64,000 nt of DNA from Calliopum simillimum (lineage: Eukaryota; Arthropoda; Insecta; Diptera; Lauxaniidae). The notes below the pieces were generated by a model, which was not told where the DNA came from, searched no databases, and saw nothing but the letters and a program-made list of their open reading frames with translations. The position numbers and the translations under genes are program-made. Below are positions 21,141 through 32,272 of this stretch, piece by piece (within the stretch, counting starts at the first letter, position 1; every line of letters begins with the position of its first letter). Where the stretch lies: NCBI GenBank assembly GCA_951812925.1, contig OX638372.1:45568245-45632244 (forward strand). The letters are read 5' to 3'.

Positions 21141-22962
21141 CGGCCTTTCACAGTGGATTTTTGAAAATTTCCAAATTTTTTCTTCAAAAATTCCTTATGT
21201 TTTGTGCAATTAATTTTTTTTATAAAAATGGACTTATGAAAGTGGTCAGAGACAACCCTAATAGTTTCTGAAACTTACTTTCGATCGTATCTCAATATAA
21301 TCACATTTGTTTAAACGATTTGTTAGGTAAATTGTTGTTTTCAGCGTGCCGGTCGCATCTTCACGATAGGAAGAGTGTATGTCAACAAAAAACTTCACCC
21401 CATTTTTTTAATTTGATTGCATGTGTGGTTTGTACAATAATGGTAAAAAAGTTTCTTTGTATGGCCACAGGGAGATGCTTTCAGAAACTGATAAATATCA
21501 AATTAGTTTACGTCGGGGTCTTAGCTATATAAATTTTCTTAATTTTTTGGTTATGGCATATCCTTCTGGAAATTAAAGCGTTAAAGTTGTAGTTTCCGCA
21601 ATAATTTCTGAACGTATGAAAGTATTGCGTCCATCGCTCTTGGCTCAATCAACGATTTTATTGCCTCCATGACCTCTTGTGCAAATATTCAGATAAGAGT
21701 CATCTTGTTCCTTCCCAGACTACCTTTGTAACGCTATTTAAGATTTTAGACTTACTTGAAACCTTAAATCAACTGCACTGCAGTCAAACAGAAACTGAGC
21801 TACAATCCAACTTGCCTGCGATAACAAAACAGCGTAAGTTGGAATCTGCGATTAACACTCCAAACATTCTCTGTTTCTGCTGTATACGCGGCATTTAAAT
21901 GGTTTTAGTTGTAAGGAATGTACATACTGTATTTCGTTCTATGTCAAATGGCACTAATAGTTTATCGTAGCGAGTTGCAGTGAAGTTTTGTTCCTGTTGC
22001 TTCTTTTGATTTTGAAATTCCATTACATAAATACATTCATATAACAGAAACAAAAAACATCTCTAGTAAAATATACTGTAGATACTGTTGATATTTTTCC
22101 GACCACATTCTTAAGTCGTTTAGAATATTCTCCCGCTGACATTAATACACCTGGTCAGAAAGTTTACACACAAGAACAGAGCAGCAAAGCAACAAATTGC
22201 AGAGGTGCGTCCACATGACAGGAGACACGGTGGTGGTGCCTTCAACGTGTTGGCACGTCGTAGCCATTGTCGACATCATCGTCTCGCTTAACTGCTTTAT
22301 CGACCTCTAAGCTCTTTAATGTTTGTCGTCGTGCTTCCTGCATCTGCACCCCCCAAACCGACCGACTTCAACATCCAGACTTTGTTGTTTTATTTATTTG
22401 TTGTATATTGTTATTTCCCAGAGTGTCGGTTGTCCTTTATTTTATTTTAAACTTCCTCTTTTGCAAACGGTCAACTTGGGTTGACTCTTGAGCTGTTGAG
22501 GTTGAGCGACTTTTATGTGCTTAAGGATGACTGATAGCAGCTTATGTTCTACAGAAAAAAAAAGCAGAGATTCCTTCGTTGATTTTTCGCTTCACGGTTT
22601 TTTTTCGTTTTTGTTGAAGAAGGTGGACAGGTGGGGCTGGTGACTTAAGTGTAGTTTCTGGATTATTTTATTTTGATTGATATTTTAAGGTGTGCTATGG
22701 TTTTTTTTTTTTTTTTTAAAATCTTCTTTTGTCCTTTAACAGTTTTGTCGCTTTTTATTGTTGTGGTTTGTCAGACAAAGTGAACGTGATTTAGATCATC
22801 ATCAAGGATTTGCTGGCAGTTTAGCTTTGAGTTAAAGTGAAATTAACAAAAAATATGATTGCGGGGAATTTCATGAATGTTCTCCTTCTTAAGACTTGGT
22901 TTTTTGTTCAGATTAAGTCGCCGATGCGAATTTTGAAATATACAATAAAAAAAAGGAAATGT
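21141..22962. other. Intergenic, no gene recognised
   Basis: Mixed AT-rich sequence. CATGACCTCTTGTGC near 21668 recalls the DINE-like repeat unit but is too short to assign. Frames at 21320-21532, 21677-21898 and 22267-22491 have no domain. Confidence 0.4.
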
Positions 22963-23324
22963 CTATACGGGGCGTTCCGCGTACGCGAAAACTCCTCTCT
23001 CTCTCTCAATTTACTCAATTAGCGTACGCGAAACTCAATTAGCGTACGCGAAATCCAGTGAAGTTTTTTCCCCCGGGGAACTTGATTAATTTATGTACTG
23101 ATCCGCGGCCGAAGGCCGCCGCGAAGCCGGTGTTGGATGTCTGACGGGTTTAAATCCTGAGCTGCGGCCGCAGGCCGCCCACTTACCCCTACTTTTATGT
23201 AAAATTACTGTTGTAACGAAGATGCGTCCCGGGGGAAAAAACTTCACTGGATTTCGCGTACGCTAATTGAGTAAATTGAGAGAGAGAGAGAGGAGTTTTC
23301 GCGTACGCGGAACGCCCCGTATAG
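22963..23324. mobile_element. 362-bp palindrome with GC-rich core
   Basis: The ends CTATACGGGGCGTTCCGCGT and its inverse extend about 90 bp inward through a CT-microsatellite, two GCGTACGCGAAA blocks and CCAGTGAAGTTTTTTCCCCC. The unpaired core (about 23095-23215) is GC-rich with hairpins GCGGCCGAAGGCCGC and GCGGCCGCAGGCCGC. That core reappears inverted inside the unrelated element at 38641-39192. Confidence 0.9.
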
Positions 23325-23496
23325 GCAGACTCTAAAAAAAACGCTAGTTGAACTAGAAAGTGAGTAAAAAATAGTCTTTATGTATGGTAATCGTAGGTTA
23401 ACTTAGCAATTTGTAGTGTTACCCATCTAAAATTGGCTTGTTCCGTGGTTCTATGTTAAAATTAAAATCATTTTAATTTATTCAATCCTTTACAAA

Positions 23497-24891
23497 TAGT
23501 ACAATCATTTGGGAGAAAAAAATGATGTTACCTGGAAAGTTTTGCGGGATTTCTGCAAATTAGTTATTTTATAGATTTCGATGTGCTCTTTCAGAATTTC
23601 AACTTTGCTACCTCGTATCGTGTTCGCTCGATCCGCCATATTGGAAAAATGGCGTCCAAAATCAGTTTTTTACAAATATCTCTTTAACGGTTATATCTAG
23701 AGAAAAATTTTGTAGGATAATGTTGTAGCTTATAAAATTTTCTATAAAAATGACCTTTGAATTGTTTTCGTACGACTTATAACTCAGGAGATATCTTTAT
23801 TCAAAATTTTAGAAAAATTAGTAAATTGTGAATGCCACTTATGAGTAGGCACAGTGATGTGTCAAGCTTATAATTACGATAACTTATGAACGGTGAGTCG
23901 CACGTTTAAAATAAAAACAGCTGTTTATAGGGAATATCATGCGCTACAAGTTACATATGATTTTTTTTTTCATATCACCTATAGTTAAGGAGATATTTTT
24001 CCCACAAACCTAAGATTTTGAAAAAAACCGTTTTTTCAAAATGGCTCCTAAACGGTTCGTCCTAGAAAAAAAATTGTCAGTGCATTTTGTAGAACGTTTG
24101 ATTCCCTATAAGAGTCTTTTCGAGCTGTTTTTCCGTCAGACTTACCCTTCATGAGATATCGCGACTTGAAAATCATTCAAAATTGAACATAGTATGGCGC
24201 ATAGAACAATATTCAATTTTGAATGATTTTCAAGACGCTATATCTCATGAAGGGTAAGTCTGACGAAAAAACAGCTCGAAGAGACTCTTATAGGGAATTG
24301 AACGTTCTACAAAATGCATGGACAATTTTTTTTCTAGGACAAACCGTTTAGGAGCTATTTTGGAAAAACTTTTTTTTTCAAAATTTTATGTTTGTTGGAA
24401 AAATATCTCCTTAACTATAGGTGATATGAAAAAAAAATAATATGTAACTTGTAGCGCAAGTTATTCCCTATAAATAGGTGTTTTTATTTTAAACGTGCAA
24501 CTCACCGTTCATAAGTTATCGTAATTATAAGCTTGACACATCACTGTGCCTACTCATAAGTGGCATTCACAATTTACTAATTTTTCTAAAATTTTGAATA
24601 AAGATATCTCCTGAGTTATAAGTCGTAGGGAAACAATTTAAAGGTCATTTTTATAGAAAATTTTATAAGCTACAACATTGTCCTAAAAAGTTTTTCTCTA
24701 AATATAACCGTAAAAGAGATATTTGTAAAAAACTGATTTTGGACGCCATTTTTCCAATATGGCGGCTCGAGCGAACACGGTACGAGGTAGCAAAGTTGAA
24801 ATTCTGAAAGAGCACATCGAAATCTATAAAATAACTCATTTGCAGAAATCCCGCAAAACTTTCCAGGTAAAACTACCAAATGACTGTACTA
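23497..24891. mobile_element. Giant palindrome A, 1.40 kb
   Basis: The ends TAGTACAATCATTTGG and its inverse (TAGTACAGTCATTTGG) flank arms that pair through almost the whole length; the centre is near 24195. The flanks AAA/AAA fit a 3-bp target duplication. The arms carry recurring modules: CAAATATCTC-TTAACGGTTATATCTAGA, then ATTTTGTAG, then TTTTCGTACGACTTATAACT ending in GGAGATAT. These are shared with the palindromes at 39371 and 43624. Frame 24670-24879 is an arm artefact. Confidence 0.9.
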
Positions 24892-25483
24892 AAATTTGAT
24901 TTTAAGTTTTTTAATTGTTTGAACACTTTATTTACTCGTTTGATGATTTTCGGTTGTTTCCGAAACATTCGACTTTAATCGATTGTTTCGATATCTTGCG
25001 ATATATTGCGATATCTATCGAATTTTTTTACCATACGGCCATTTTTAATAATGATAGTTATTTTTGATAGTCTTTGCTGCTACACGTATTTAGGTTTGTG
25101 TCGAATTTTCTAATTGACATTTTCGATGGTTTTTCATTATTTTGCGACTATTCTGCATATTCTCGGTACTTTCCAATCAATCTCTTTTCGACTTTTTTTT
25201 AGTATATACTCTGTAGTTTTTGATGTTTTCGACAATAATTGCGATTTTTTCTCCATTTTTCAATCACCAGTAAAAAAATTAACACCGTCATTCATACTTG
25301 ACAAGATGGTAAGGAGACTTTACTTTAAGAGAGATAGTTCCTTTGTGAATTAGCAGTTTTGCTTGAAATTTCAATCGTATGTGGTGTACTATATCCAGAG
25401 CTAAAATAAAGGAAAGCTACGTATGTTTAATCCCTGGCTAGCATCATTTGAACTATTTCTTTTCCCAGAGCAGTATGCAAAGC
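24892..25483. other. Intergenic
   Basis: AT-rich with several ATCGATA-type patches near 24980-25020. No gene recognised; frame 25114-25353 has no domain. Confidence 0.4.
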
Positions 25484-25633
25484 TGTACAGCAAAAAGTTT
25501 GAGTATAAACTATAAACTTTGGATTTGTTTGAGTTTTACACCCAGCAAATAGTTTGGGTATAAAATTCAAATCAAATTGGAATAAATACAAATCCAAAGG
25601 TTATACTTTATCCTCAAACTTTTTGCTGTGTAC
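25484..25633. mobile_element. 150-bp MITE
   Basis: TGTACAGCAAAAAGTTTGAG on the left pairs with CTCAAACTTTTTGCTGTGTA on the right. Inner CTTTGGATTTGT and ACAAATCCAAAG also pair. Confidence 0.8.
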
Positions 25634-25812
25634 TTAATATCCTTTGGAACAAACTTAGTCAAACTACAGATTCAAACCCTGCAAATATTTAGTTTAGTTT
25701 TGCTTCTTTTCATTGCTGTTAATTTTGAATACTGTTTTTGTGCTTATTATAAGATTTATTATCTTGAAGCATTTTGTATTAAATTTAAATAAATGAAATG
25801 AAATATATCACA

Positions 25813-26032
25813 TGGAACTGAATATAAATAAATGTAAAAAAATGGTATTTGCAAGAAAATCTGCTCTAAGCTTCTCTTATTCCATCAATAGTCACACATC
25901 TGGTAGCTGTAGAAATGTTTAATGATCTAGGAGTCATGCTCCAGTTCAAATTCCATATAAATTTTTCCTCGGAGGAGAGATCCCAAGAGTGTTGTAGGAA
26001 TACTTGGATCTTTCTATTCGATTTTTTTAGGG
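25813..26032 (+). pseudogene. LINE reverse-transcriptase fragment
   Basis: Reads MELNINKCKKMVFARKSA, then FSYSINSHTSG and, after a frameshift, FNDLGVMLQFKFHINF. This is the K-C / DLGV segment of Jockey/CR1-like reverse transcriptases just after the catalytic core, also visible at 6540-6600 and 7650-7690. It is cut on the right by the TIR element at 26034. Just upstream, AAATAAATGAAATGAAAT looks like another element's tail. Confidence 0.7.
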
Positions 26033-26033
26033 C

Positions 26034-26760
26034 TACACAGTAAAAAATTATAGTTTACTTTTGATTCCATTCGGTATTGATTTTAGACTATTTTGGTATT
26101 AAATTCAAAATTTATTCCAGAAAAGGTTGAAATTTATTCCGGTACATTTTAATTTTATCACAAAAAATAATTTATTTTAAACCATTTAGTTTTTTATATT
26201 TTTTAGTACCAAAGTGGCTCAAAAACAATCCTAAAATAACTAATTATTTTTAGTTTTAAAATAAGTCCAAGAAAAGTATTAAAATATTCTCTGCGCGAAT
26301 TATAATACTTTTGGTTTGAAACTAATGCCATCAAAGTTTTAATTTAGCTTGAAGATACTTTTAGTTTCAAAATTTTAAAAACTTTATTTATCAAAAGAGC
26401 ATAAAAAAAAGAACGAGAACAAAATAAAATTTTTTTTTTTTTTTTCGTGTTTAAATACAAATTTCACACAACCTACGTCAATAAGCTACGTAATGAGCTA
26501 AAGTCTTCGTAATTTATCTACATAGGTATAAGATGTTGTACCCTTGGTTTGAATCTCAGTATGAATGGTTTGTTTTTTTTTCCCAATTATAGTTTAAAAT
26601 TAAGATAATTTTTTTTCTTTTTTTTTTCATTTTTCTCTCTCTCTTTATATTTACTCTTTATATTTACTCCAAAATAGTTTAAAATTAAAACTTTTTTTGG
26701 CATTGTTCTATATAAATACTTTTTTTGGCTTTAAAATTAAACTAAAATTTTTACTGTGTA
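26034..26760 (+). mobile_element. 727-bp TIR element containing a tRNA-like sequence
   Basis: TACACAGTAAAAA at the left pairs with TTTTTACTGTGTA at the right; the next TTATAGTTTA / TAAACTAAAA also match loosely. A tRNA-like stretch at about 26487-26567 has an A-like GAGCTAAAG and a B-like GGTTTGAATCTC, followed by a T-rich tract. It is inserted into LINE sequence. Confidence 0.7.
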
Positions 26761-27257
26761 TGAATATAACTTATACAATACAGTCCATAATAAGTTAATT
26801 TAAAAAAACCTTTTTTTCGACATTTGGCCAGCTTTTAAGGATTTTGAACCAGTGTATGGCATTCTTATATGTCGGACCAAAAAAATAAATACTAAATCGT
26901 TCCCTGATATTTCTTAATGTACAAAATAATTGCCGGAAACAAATTTTGGGAATCAAAACCATTCGAATGAGTTAAATTACGATGCAAAATTGTTTTGAAA
27001 CAGAGCAATACCTTCCACTAGTTTCATTTGGGGAAATTACACCGCAACACAGTGAGAGGGGTAAAAATTTTGATCTCGATAAATTTTATTTTGGGAATTT
27101 GGGATCGCTGATTCCGAATCTGTTAACTGTTTTTCTCTACTTCGTCAGAATTTTGAGATATTGTAACCTAAATGTTAAGAATGTATGTATGTAAGAATTA
27201 GAATTTAGTTTTACGCCCTTTAGCCTGATATGATACTTGAAAGTACACATAGCGAAG
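26761..27257. other. Intergenic
   Basis: AT-rich; frame 26982-27194 has no domain. Nothing recognised. Confidence 0.35.
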
Positions 27258-27456
27258 AAAAAACTACATTCGTGAGTGTTTTAGCTACGTTTCGTTGCTG
27301 ATTTGGATTTGACAACGCTCCAAGCTCATATTTGTATGGTGCGTTGCTAAATCACTCAAGAACGTGGTTGAAACTTATTCAACAATTCTGGTTGGCAAGT
27401 GTTGTTAAATCCAAATCAGCAACAAAACGTAGACAAAACACTCACGAAAAGTTGTT
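27258..27456. repeat. Inverted repeat, ~55-bp arms
   Basis: CGTGAGTGTTTTAGCTACGT...TGCTGATTTGGATTTGACAAC on the left pairs with the complementary stretch ending near 27456. Related motifs (GTTGCTAAATCACTCAA) recur near 28325-28350, so a larger element of about 1.2 kb may be present. Confidence 0.65.
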
Positions 27457-27514
27457 AAACCGAATCAGCTCATATCAAAATAAATGGACTTTCAGTCAAT
27501 TTTACAATAATGAT

Positions 27515-27585
27515 GCCCGTGGCTGAGTTGCTAACGTCCGCATCTATCACACGACAAGTTCCGTGTTTAATTGAAAACACGTCAA
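27515..27585 (+). repeat. tRNA-like sequence
   Basis: CCCGTGGCTGAGTTGCTAAC resembles the A-box region of a class II tRNA and TGTTTAATTGAAAACAC a degraded B box at suitable spacing. Not a functional tRNA; probably SINE-derived. Confidence 0.45.
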
Positions 27586-28590
27586 TTCACTACTTTTATT
27601 TAAACGTTTTTCGTTAGAATTAACTTAAATTTTTAATAAATAATTTTACTGCTGCTTTGCTCGTCAGAAAAAGAAGAACAAGATTTGCGAACCATAAAGA
27701 TGGCATGTAAACCGATAAATGTTATCGGAATGCCACTTTGCGGGGATTTGTGGGAATTTTCAATTAGTTGGCAATAGTTGGCCAACTTAAAAATTGGGTG
27801 ATACAGACGCGACAACTGAGTTTACGTTGTGACGTGAACAGAGAGTAAAAAAAGCTTTTTGATTTCATGCAAATCAGTTGCTTCTTCCACTTGCAGGAAA
27901 TGCCAAATATTTATATTTGAAAAAATAATTAAAAATAAACACAAAAATTTCAAGTTTTCTCGGCGTCAACAAAATCGTAAATAAAATTATTATATTTTTT
28001 ATTGCATTTTAATCGATTTTAATGTTTAATTACAGAGATCTGCATAAAAATCAAATTTTACTGCAACCACTGGCTATGAACTGTTTTTGCTATCAGTGCG
28101 GGAACAAGAAGAAGGAGCAAAAAGCTTTAAAAATTGCCTGCAAGTCCCGCATGGGGCTTAAATCTCCCCAATATCGAACAGAAAAAATTTTATTTGAAGC
28201 ATAAAATTGAAAATAAAAAAAAAACATATAATGTCAGTTTTTTTTTGTCGTTGACAGGAAAAAGTTAAAAATTAATTCAAAAAAAATTTTTTTTCTTCTG
28301 TATTTTATTTGGCAACGCGCTTTGTTAAATCACTCAACCCATTTAGCAACGTGCGTTGTTTAAACTGCCACAATCGAGCAATGCTCAAAATTTGGCTCGC
28401 TACGTGGTTAAAATAACTACGTTTCTACTACTTTTGACAATGTTGTTTTATCTATGTACTATTCTTTTTCTTCAAAATTTTAAATAACTTGCATATTGAT
28501 GTCTATTATAATAAATAAAAAAATATTTTGTTTTCCAAGCTGGAACTTTTTAATCCTGGGTAAAAAATTTCGTTTTACGATATTTCGGAT
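27586..28590. other. No gene recognised
   Basis: AT-rich. A 60-codon frame at 28022-28204 (with CYQCGN) and one at 27633-27815 (minus) are unassigned; neither has support beyond being open. Confidence 0.35.
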
Positions 28591-28736
28591 AAATTGTTCA
28601 GGTGAGAAAAAAAGCGAAAGGCCTTTATCAAAATCGAAATCTACGAAGAATTCTAAGGAACTTCCCCAAGAAACTAGTGGTCTAAAACTAAAAACAAGAT
28701 TCCGCTGAGCAACCTAAAGATTTGAGTTTGAGACAT

Positions 28737-28896
28737 TAGGGGCTGTCCATAAACTCCATGACGCTAAAATTATCTTTTTTGAACCCCACCCCCCTATGTG
28801 ACGGTAGCTTCATATAAAAAACAAATAAAATACACCAAGCGTGACGCTTGCTCGAACCCCGCCTAGGAGCGTCACGGAGTTTATGGACAGCCCCTA
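28737..28896. mobile_element. 160-bp MITE with TA target site
   Basis: TA then GGGGCTGTCCATAAACTCC, ending in the inverse (GGAGTTTATGGACAGCCCC) and TA. The inner ATGACGCT / AGCGTCAC also pair. The TA duplication suggests the Tc1/mariner group. Confidence 0.88.
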
Positions 28897-28946
28897 AGCA
28901 ATTTGCACATGTGAATTTTAATATCTCCCGGCTTTTGATTTTAGAC

Positions 28947-29070
28947 CAGTGATCGGCATTCTATAGCACAATTGTGCACTCAAAAATCTACCTAGCTCTC
29001 TCTATCTTTTTTTTCTTCAATCTATCTTCTCTCAAACATAAATTCTCACTCATTTATTTGCCGACCACTG
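28947..29070. mobile_element. 124-bp hAT MITE with 8-bp target duplication
   Basis: CAGTGATCGGCA at the left and TGCCGACCACTG at the right are near-perfect inverted ends, flanked by the direct repeat TTTTAGAC (28939-28946 and 29071-29078). The CAGTGGTCGGCA-type end and 8-bp duplication are typical of hAT MITEs. Confidence 0.93.
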
Positions 29071-29245
29071 TTTTAGACCCATAGTTTCTTGGGGAAGTTT
29101 TCTTAGAATTCTTCGTAGATTTCGTTTTTACTATACGTGTTTTCCCTCAAAAACAATTGACCCACCCTATAATACATATTAAAAAATCACTTGATTCAAA
29201 TAGAAAAACCAATTTTAAATTAATATTATTATGTATATCAAACTA

Positions 29246-29255
29246 TTTATTTATT
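29246..29255 (-). terminator. Poly(A) signal of the receptor gene
   Basis: On the minus strand AATAAATAAA lies about 66-75 bases past the stop codon of the ionotropic receptor. It is the first AATAAA seen downstream. Confidence 0.55.
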
Positions 29256-29320
29256 TACTCATATACTTTTTTTAACCATTTACTTTTCAATTTGACATAG
29301 CATTCCAGTTAAATCTTACT

Positions 29321-30343
29321 TTACATGTCAACACTCTGCGAATGTCCAAAGAATTTCCTCAAACGCACATATCGGGGTTTTCTCGAAACCAATTCCAATA
29401 GAAAACACACTATAGCCAAACCCATTGCAATTGCATATATCATATATAAACCTGACAACGTGCGATTGCTCAAATTCGGCACAAACGTTCCACCGACATT
29501 CAGCATCAGAAACTTTGTCTTTACATGACGCTTAGCAATGTTCGCTATAATACCAGCGCTCATTAGCTGCTTCAATTTTCTATCGAAAGTCCACTTGAGA
29601 ACTGAATATTTTTGAAAATAGAATACATGTTGAAAATCATATACTGGCTTCCTTACATACGTTATACTGCTAGTGTTATAATTCAAACGGTTATAATGTG
29701 CCAAATTATCCAAAAGCGCAAGTGATGTAAATCTCCACTTAGCTTCTTCGATTGCAGCAAAACGTACCTCAAATTTGTTAAAATCCTCATATCCTCCAAT
29801 AATTGTGAGATTTTCAGGATAAAAATCATATGTTGTACGAGCCAAAAGTAAATATTCCTGTCGTATTAGTTCATTTATATCCTTTGGTGTTGGTAAACGT
29901 CTTGACAGACGTAATGCATCGAACATTTTTGCCTGATATGCGGATCGCAGCACCAGCGTCATTGCAAGCCAAGTAAGGACTACAAAGCGTCCAACATGTG
30001 TTCGTGGCAAATGTGATATTGTATTACCAAACAATCCGGATATTATATTGAGTCGTGCACTTGCATTGCTTGGGCCAATTAAATCGACTCCGATGATTCC
30101 AGTTCTGGATTTTTCAATTATTTTTATAAATTGGAAACCCATAAAAATTGTGAAACCGATAAGCAGCCATACTGTGGTTTTAAATTCAATCAGCAACTGT
30201 TTTATGGGTCCAAAATGTAATCCACTGCAAACGACAAAGACGAGCGCGCCATGATGATATGTTGCGGAGGCGGTTAAAATGTGGCGTTTCAGTGCCGTTG
30301 CGCTTAAGCCACCAATGGCAATATCAACTTTTCGCTGTTGCAA
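29321..30343 (-). CDS. Ionotropic receptor, exon 3 (S1 end, channel, S2, C-terminus)
   Basis: Last coding exon (340 residues and a TAA stop) of a divergent insect ionotropic receptor (IR), a chemosensory relative of ionotropic glutamate receptors. The acceptor TTATCTTGCAG ends at 30344 and the exon opens LQQRKVDIAIGGLSAT, the end of the S1 half of the ligand-binding domain. Then come membrane segment 1 (WLLIGFTIFMGFQFI, about residues 355-370 of the joined protein) and a pore-loop region (RLNIISGLFGNTIS, about 394-407). Segment 2 (FVVLTWLAMTLVLRSAYQAK) runs into the family's R-x-x-Y-Q-x-x-[ML] signature. The S2 half follows, then segment 3 (LYMIYAIAMGLAIVCFLLEL, about 596-615) and a short basic tail. 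The open frame extends two codons into the intron, which I excluded. Intact, no frameshift; the exact IR subgroup is uncertain. Confidence 0.92.
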   Translation of the reverse strand: MQQRKVDIAIGGLSATALKRHILTASATYHHGALVFVVCSGLHFGPIKQLLIEFKTTVWLLIGFTIFMGFQFIKIIEKSRTGIIGVDLIGPSNASARLNIISGLFGNTISHLPRTHVGRFVVLTWLAMTLVLRSAYQAKMFDALRLSRRLPTPKDINELIRQEYLLLARTTYDFYPENLTIIGGYEDFNKFEVRFAAIEEAKWRFTSLALLDNLAHYNRLNYNTSSITYVRKPVYDFQHVFYFQKYSVLKWTFDRKLKQLMSAGIIANIAKRHVKTKFLMLNVGGTFVPNLSNRTLSGLYMIYAIAMGLAIVCFLLELVSRKPRYVRLRKFFGHSQSVDM

Positions 30344-30462
30344 CTGCAAGATAAGTAAATGTACGAGGTGGGGTAAAAATAGTGTTATTAAGTAAATTCG
30401 CTGGCATTTTGTTAGAAATGGAAAATTTTACTCTGTTTTCACGACAAGTTTATCTTAAAGTG

Positions 30463-31087
30463 TAGGGTAAAATCGGGAGATATGGTAACTTTTTTGTTGA
30501 AATGCTATAAAACCAAAATAAATTTTTAAGTAAACTAACCGGAAATTTATTCTTTAATTAATTTAAAATAAAAAACAGCACTTAAACTAAATTAAAAATG
30601 ATTGCAAATATGTTTTTTTCTATTTAAAAAAAATTCTATAAAGTGCCAAATCACCCGAGAAGTGATGTGGCACCATATCTTGGGTGATTTGGCACCCCAG
30701 GTGGCTTTTAAGTTTTTGTTGCCAGAATTGTTGCATGTTTTCGTATAATTTGTACATGTTTCATGTGACCAAAAACGGCACATTACGCATTGGATTGTCT
30801 CCCTTTCGGTAAATACCGAGTAAAAATGCCACGAAACGAACAAACATGTTTACTCGCTCTCGTATTCATTCGAAAACGAAATCACATTCAATTCTGTTTA
30901 TTTTGATATAGGCACCATAAAGCTGTATCAAATACTCACCACTCTGCTGCCTCTCAAAATATATGCAAAATAAAATTTCTTTTAAAATTCCAAAATTTTT
31001 TTAAAAAATGTTTCCATATTTGAATGCTATGAGAGCTGCATGTATTGAAATTGAGAGAGTTGCCACATCTCCCAGGCTTACCCCATA
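30463..31087. mobile_element. 625-bp TIR element in intron
   Basis: The left GGGTAAAATCGGGAGATATGG and the inverse of the right (GGGGTAAGCCTGGGAGATGTGG) pair imperfectly. Inside is a hairpin GTGCCAAATCACCC...GGGTGATTTGGCAC at 30641-30693. Confidence 0.6.
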
Positions 31088-31159
31088 ATTGATTACTCAT
31101 TTACATTTTGACATAAATTTTACCCGTCCTTGTAAATTCAAAGAAAACGAGAGCGTATG

Positions 31160-32272
31160 GGGTTTCTGGTTTCTATGATCTCAATGGTCTTTACGGTTTC
31201 TATTATTCCTGTGATATCTATGGTTTCTAGACACCATAGAGTCTATGATCTCTAAGGTTTTTGTGGTCTCTAAAGTTTTTTTTGTCTCTAAAGTCTCTAT
31301 AATTCCATAGTTCCTATTGTGTCTATGGTCACTATGATTTCTGTGGTCTCTATAGTGTCTATAATTCCTGTGGCTTCAATAGTTCCTATGGTTCCTATTA
31401 TCTCTATGGTCATTATAGTCTCTATGGTCTACATAATCTCTTTGGTTTTTACGGTCTATATGTCTCTATGGTTTCTTTGATTTCTACGGTCTCTTTGATT
31501 TCTATGGTATCTATAATTTTCTATAGTCTCTATGGTTTCTATGATCTCTATAGTCTCTATGGTCTCTATGGCCTGTATGGTTTCTATGGTTTCTATGATT
31601 TCGTTGGATTATTTGGTCTCTTTGGTCTTTATGGTCTCTATAATCTCTAAAGTCTCTATGGTCTCTATAATCTCTAAAGTCTCTATGATCTCTATGATTT
31701 TTGTGATCTCTATGTTGTCTCTAATCTCTATGGTCTTTATAATCTCTTTGGTCTCTACGGTCTCAATAGTCTCTAAGGTCTCTTTGTTCTTTTTGGTCTC
31801 TAAGCTCTGGAAGGTCTCTATGGCATATATGATTTCTTTGGACTCTACGGTGTCTATGTTCTCTATGGTCTTTAAGGTCTCTATAATTTCTGTTGCCTCT
31901 ATGGTGTCTATAATCTTTATGGTCTCTATGATCTCTAAGATCTCTATGGTCTCTATGCCATTTATGATTTCTTTGGAATCTATGGTTTCTATGGTCTCTA
32001 CTGTCTCTATAGTATATTTGGTCTCCATAATCTCTATGGGTCTATGGTTTGTTTGGTTCCTATGATCTCTATGGTTTCTATAGTCTCTATGGGTTCTATG
32101 ATAACTTTTGTCTAAATGGTCTTTATGGTAACTAAGGTCGTAATGTTCACTGTAGTCTCTATGGTCTCTATTGTCTCCATAGTCTCTATGATCTATATTA
32201 TCCCCGTGGTCTCTATGGTCCCTATTACTTATCTCTATAATCTTAATGGCCTCTGTAGCCTCTATGGTCTAT
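31160..32272. repeat. 9-bp-based minisatellite (TCTATGGTC), about 1.1 kb
   Basis: Imperfect tandem units of TCTATGGTC with many substitutions and length variants. The period of 9 keeps reading frames open: the plus strand (31532-32065) reads a Ser-Met-Val/Ile repeat and the minus strand (31609-32028) a Glu-Thr-Ile repeat. These are artefacts of the repeat inside an intron. Confidence 0.92.

Larger units (their letters stand above)
28591..29165. mobile_element. Foldback disrupted by two MITEs
   Basis: The arms at 28635-28697 and 29071-29124 are inverse copies (CGAAATCTACGAAGAATTCT, then GGAA-CTTCCCCAAGAAACTA). Weaker pairing extends outward. The loop holds two later insertions, 28737-28896 and 28947-29070. 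Confidence 0.75.

Noticed and set aside
31532..32065. 177-codon Ser-Met-Val/Ile-rich protein
   Set aside because: Translation of the 9-bp minisatellite; the opposite strand is also open for the same reason.
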